Origin: Spirochaetaceae bacterium
GTDB taxonomy: Bacteria > Spirochaetota > Spirochaetia > B11-G9
DNA length: 6,887 nucleotides
Reading direction: 5' to 3'
Assembly (NCBI GenBank): GCA_030600745.1
Contig: JAUVLL010000180.1
Span: 1-6,887 of the forward strand
Shown here: in pieces, positions 5,774-6,887 of the stretch
How the letters are laid out: the number at the start of each line of letters is the position of its first letter
Numbering within the stretch: the stretch's first letter is position 1
The notes under the pieces: generated by a model
What the model saw: the letters and a program-made list of their open reading frames with translations, nothing else
Told to the model about the DNA's origin: nothing
Databases searched by the model: none
Program-made: the position numbers and the translations under genes

Positions 5774-6887
5774 TTAATATAAGGGGCTGCCCGTTACTTG
5801 TCCAACAAGAATATTTAAGGCAAACAAAATCTTCTCAAGTGTTTTTCCCAGAGGATCAACAATAGGATCACCGTATTCATCAGCCATAAGTATACCATGT
5901 CCGAAACCTTTTATAGGGATCTGCGTTAAAAAAGGTGACGGTATTTCTGCTGCATATGCATAAGCTGTTTCATGACGGAACGGTACAGCAGGATCACGTG
6001 TAATATGGAGTGTTACCACGGGAATTGTCAGCTCACCGTCCGGTTTATACCAGTGTTCAAGATACTTTTCCGCGGAAGGACTCGCTACAAACCGTTCAAC
6101 ATCAAATTCAACAGTAGAACCATAGGTATACATACACTCAGTATTATCCAGCGGCATTGCTCCGTGCGTCTTGATAAAGAGATCACCCGTACCATAGATA
6201 TTATACCAGAGCGCTGTGGCAATTGTGGTGGCAAATTCGGGAACAAAAGCAGGATTTGTCCCCATGTACTCAACAGGAAATAGAGGAACATCATCAACTG
6301 CTACACTTGCCATTTTCGCTGCTTTAACAGGATCCGACACAAGCAATCCGGCTATAAGAGGTGCTATATCGGTAATAAAAAGTGTTGAATACAGATATTC
6401 AGGGTGATTAACCAGATCGGGATGTACATCAACAGCACTGCTGTCTGAGGTTCCTGTAAGATCATAACCCAGTGCTAATGCCAGATTTGCAGCAGCTTCC
6501 TTTAATTCAGGTGAAACAGGGAGAATTCCCAAAGCGATGCCTTTCACAACATTCTTATAAAAGTGATCAAATGCCAGTCGGGTATTGAGAATATGGGCAA
6601 ATTCCAGTTTTGCTCCGCCGACCGGCCCTGCAAAAGCAAGAACGCCGCTAAACAGTTCCGGATTCTGTTCTGCAAGCTTTACAACAATAAGGGCCCCTTC
6701 TGAAATACCGAAGAGATATATATTGTTCGGTGTTCCAAATTTACCGACAAAATAATCCTGCAGCTGACGTGACCGTATAACACCGCTTTTTACGGCCCAT
6801 CCGCTTTCTGAGTAACTGGAAAAGGCAACAGCAACTCCGGCCCTTACAAATTCTGGAATTGCCAGGGTTACCATCCCGTACTCTTCC
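5774..6887 (-). CDS. Alpha/beta-hydrolase, serine esterase/peptidase type, 5' end outside window
   Basis: The frame is open through the right edge, with Glu-Glu-Tyr-Gly before the first ATG at 6874, so the true N-terminus lies outside. Numbering from that ATG (366 aa to the stop), a full catalytic triad is visible: nucleophile S58 in the elbow GISEG (56-60), acid D294 in ITRDPAVPF, and H326 in GFGHG. Between them lies a helical cap or lid region (about 90-270). The layout resembles secreted esterase/prolyl-oligopeptidase-like hydrolases; the substrate is unknown. A signal peptide would be expected in the missing part but cannot be seen. Sampled rows of this gene are about 45-57% GC and Ala-rich, against about 27-42% in the genes to the left. 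This suggests a different history or different codon constraints. A hairpin follows the stop. Confidence 0.9.
   Translation of the reverse strand, partial: EEYGMVTLAIPEFVRAGVAVAFSSYSESGWAVKSGVIRSRQLQDYFVGKFGTPNNIYLFGISEGALIVVKLAEQNPELFSGVLAFAGPVGGAKLEFAHILNTRLAFDHFYKNVVKGIALGILPVSPELKEAAANLALALGYDLTGTSDSSAVDVHPDLVNHPEYLYSTLFITDIAPLIAGLLVSDPVKAAKMASVAVDDVPLFPVEYMGTNPAFVPEFATTIATALWYNIYGTGDLFIKTHGAMPLDNTECMYTYGSTVEFDVERFVASPSAEKYLEHWYKPDGELTIPVVTLHITRDPAVPFRHETAYAYAAEIPSPFLTQIPIKGFGHGILMADEYGDPIVDPLGKTLEKILFALNILVGQVTGSPLY

Noticed and set aside
5668..5865. 65-codon plus-strand frame crossing the hairpin and the hydrolase 3' end
   Set aside because: It overlaps the hairpin and the end of a well-supported opposing gene; no ribosome-binding site or recognisable protein feature.
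5972..6407. Several open frames on both strands inside the hydrolase gene
   Set aside because: All are contained in the hydrolase, whose catalytic triad and frame are clear; they are by-products of its higher GC.

Overview
The window is a compact, AT-rich bacterial chromosomal segment with eight protein genes and almost no free space. The gene mix points to a spirochaete (Spirochaetia, free-living or Treponema-like): a YggS homologue overlapping a small exported protein and then an RluD-type pseudouridine synthase, an uncharacterised exported protein of a type I associate with Treponema-like genomes, and a pentapeptide-repeat protein with a Cys/His N-terminus. This placement is inferred from recalled family distributions, with moderate confidence. 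There are no rRNA or tRNA genes, insertion sequences, CRISPR arrays or phage genes.

Left part (1-1182, + strand): a pentapeptide-repeat beta-helix protein, then, 3 bp later, a small metallo-beta-lactamase-fold hydrolase. The two are probably co-transcribed. The hydrolase has Pro where the metal-binding Asp of the HxHxDH motif should be.

Middle (1163-3187, - strand): a tightly overlapped three-gene unit read right to left, yggS (PLP-binding protein), then a 123-aa membrane or exported protein of unknown function (TAATG stop/start overlap), then rluD-like pseudouridine synthase (8-bp ATG...TAG overlap). The synthase overlaps the hydrolase tail to tail. A divergent + strand gene (3260-4027) encodes an exported protein of unknown function.

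Right part (- strand): a B12-binding-type radical SAM protein (3987-5546), which overlaps the exported-protein gene tail to tail by 41 bp, starts at TTG behind a strong Shine-Dalgarno, and has a 227-bp upstream region. That region holds a plausible promoter, a repeated 9-mer, a possible 20-codon leader ORF and a GC-rich hairpin. Upstream of it is the 3' part of a secreted-type alpha/beta-hydrolase gene that runs off the window edge and is clearly more GC-rich and Ala-rich than the rest.

No multi-gene system stands out as clearly new. The most informative targets are the altered metal site of the hydrolase and its pairing with the pentapeptide protein, the orphan radical SAM gene with its structured leader, and the unknown small protein locked into the yggS-rluD unit.
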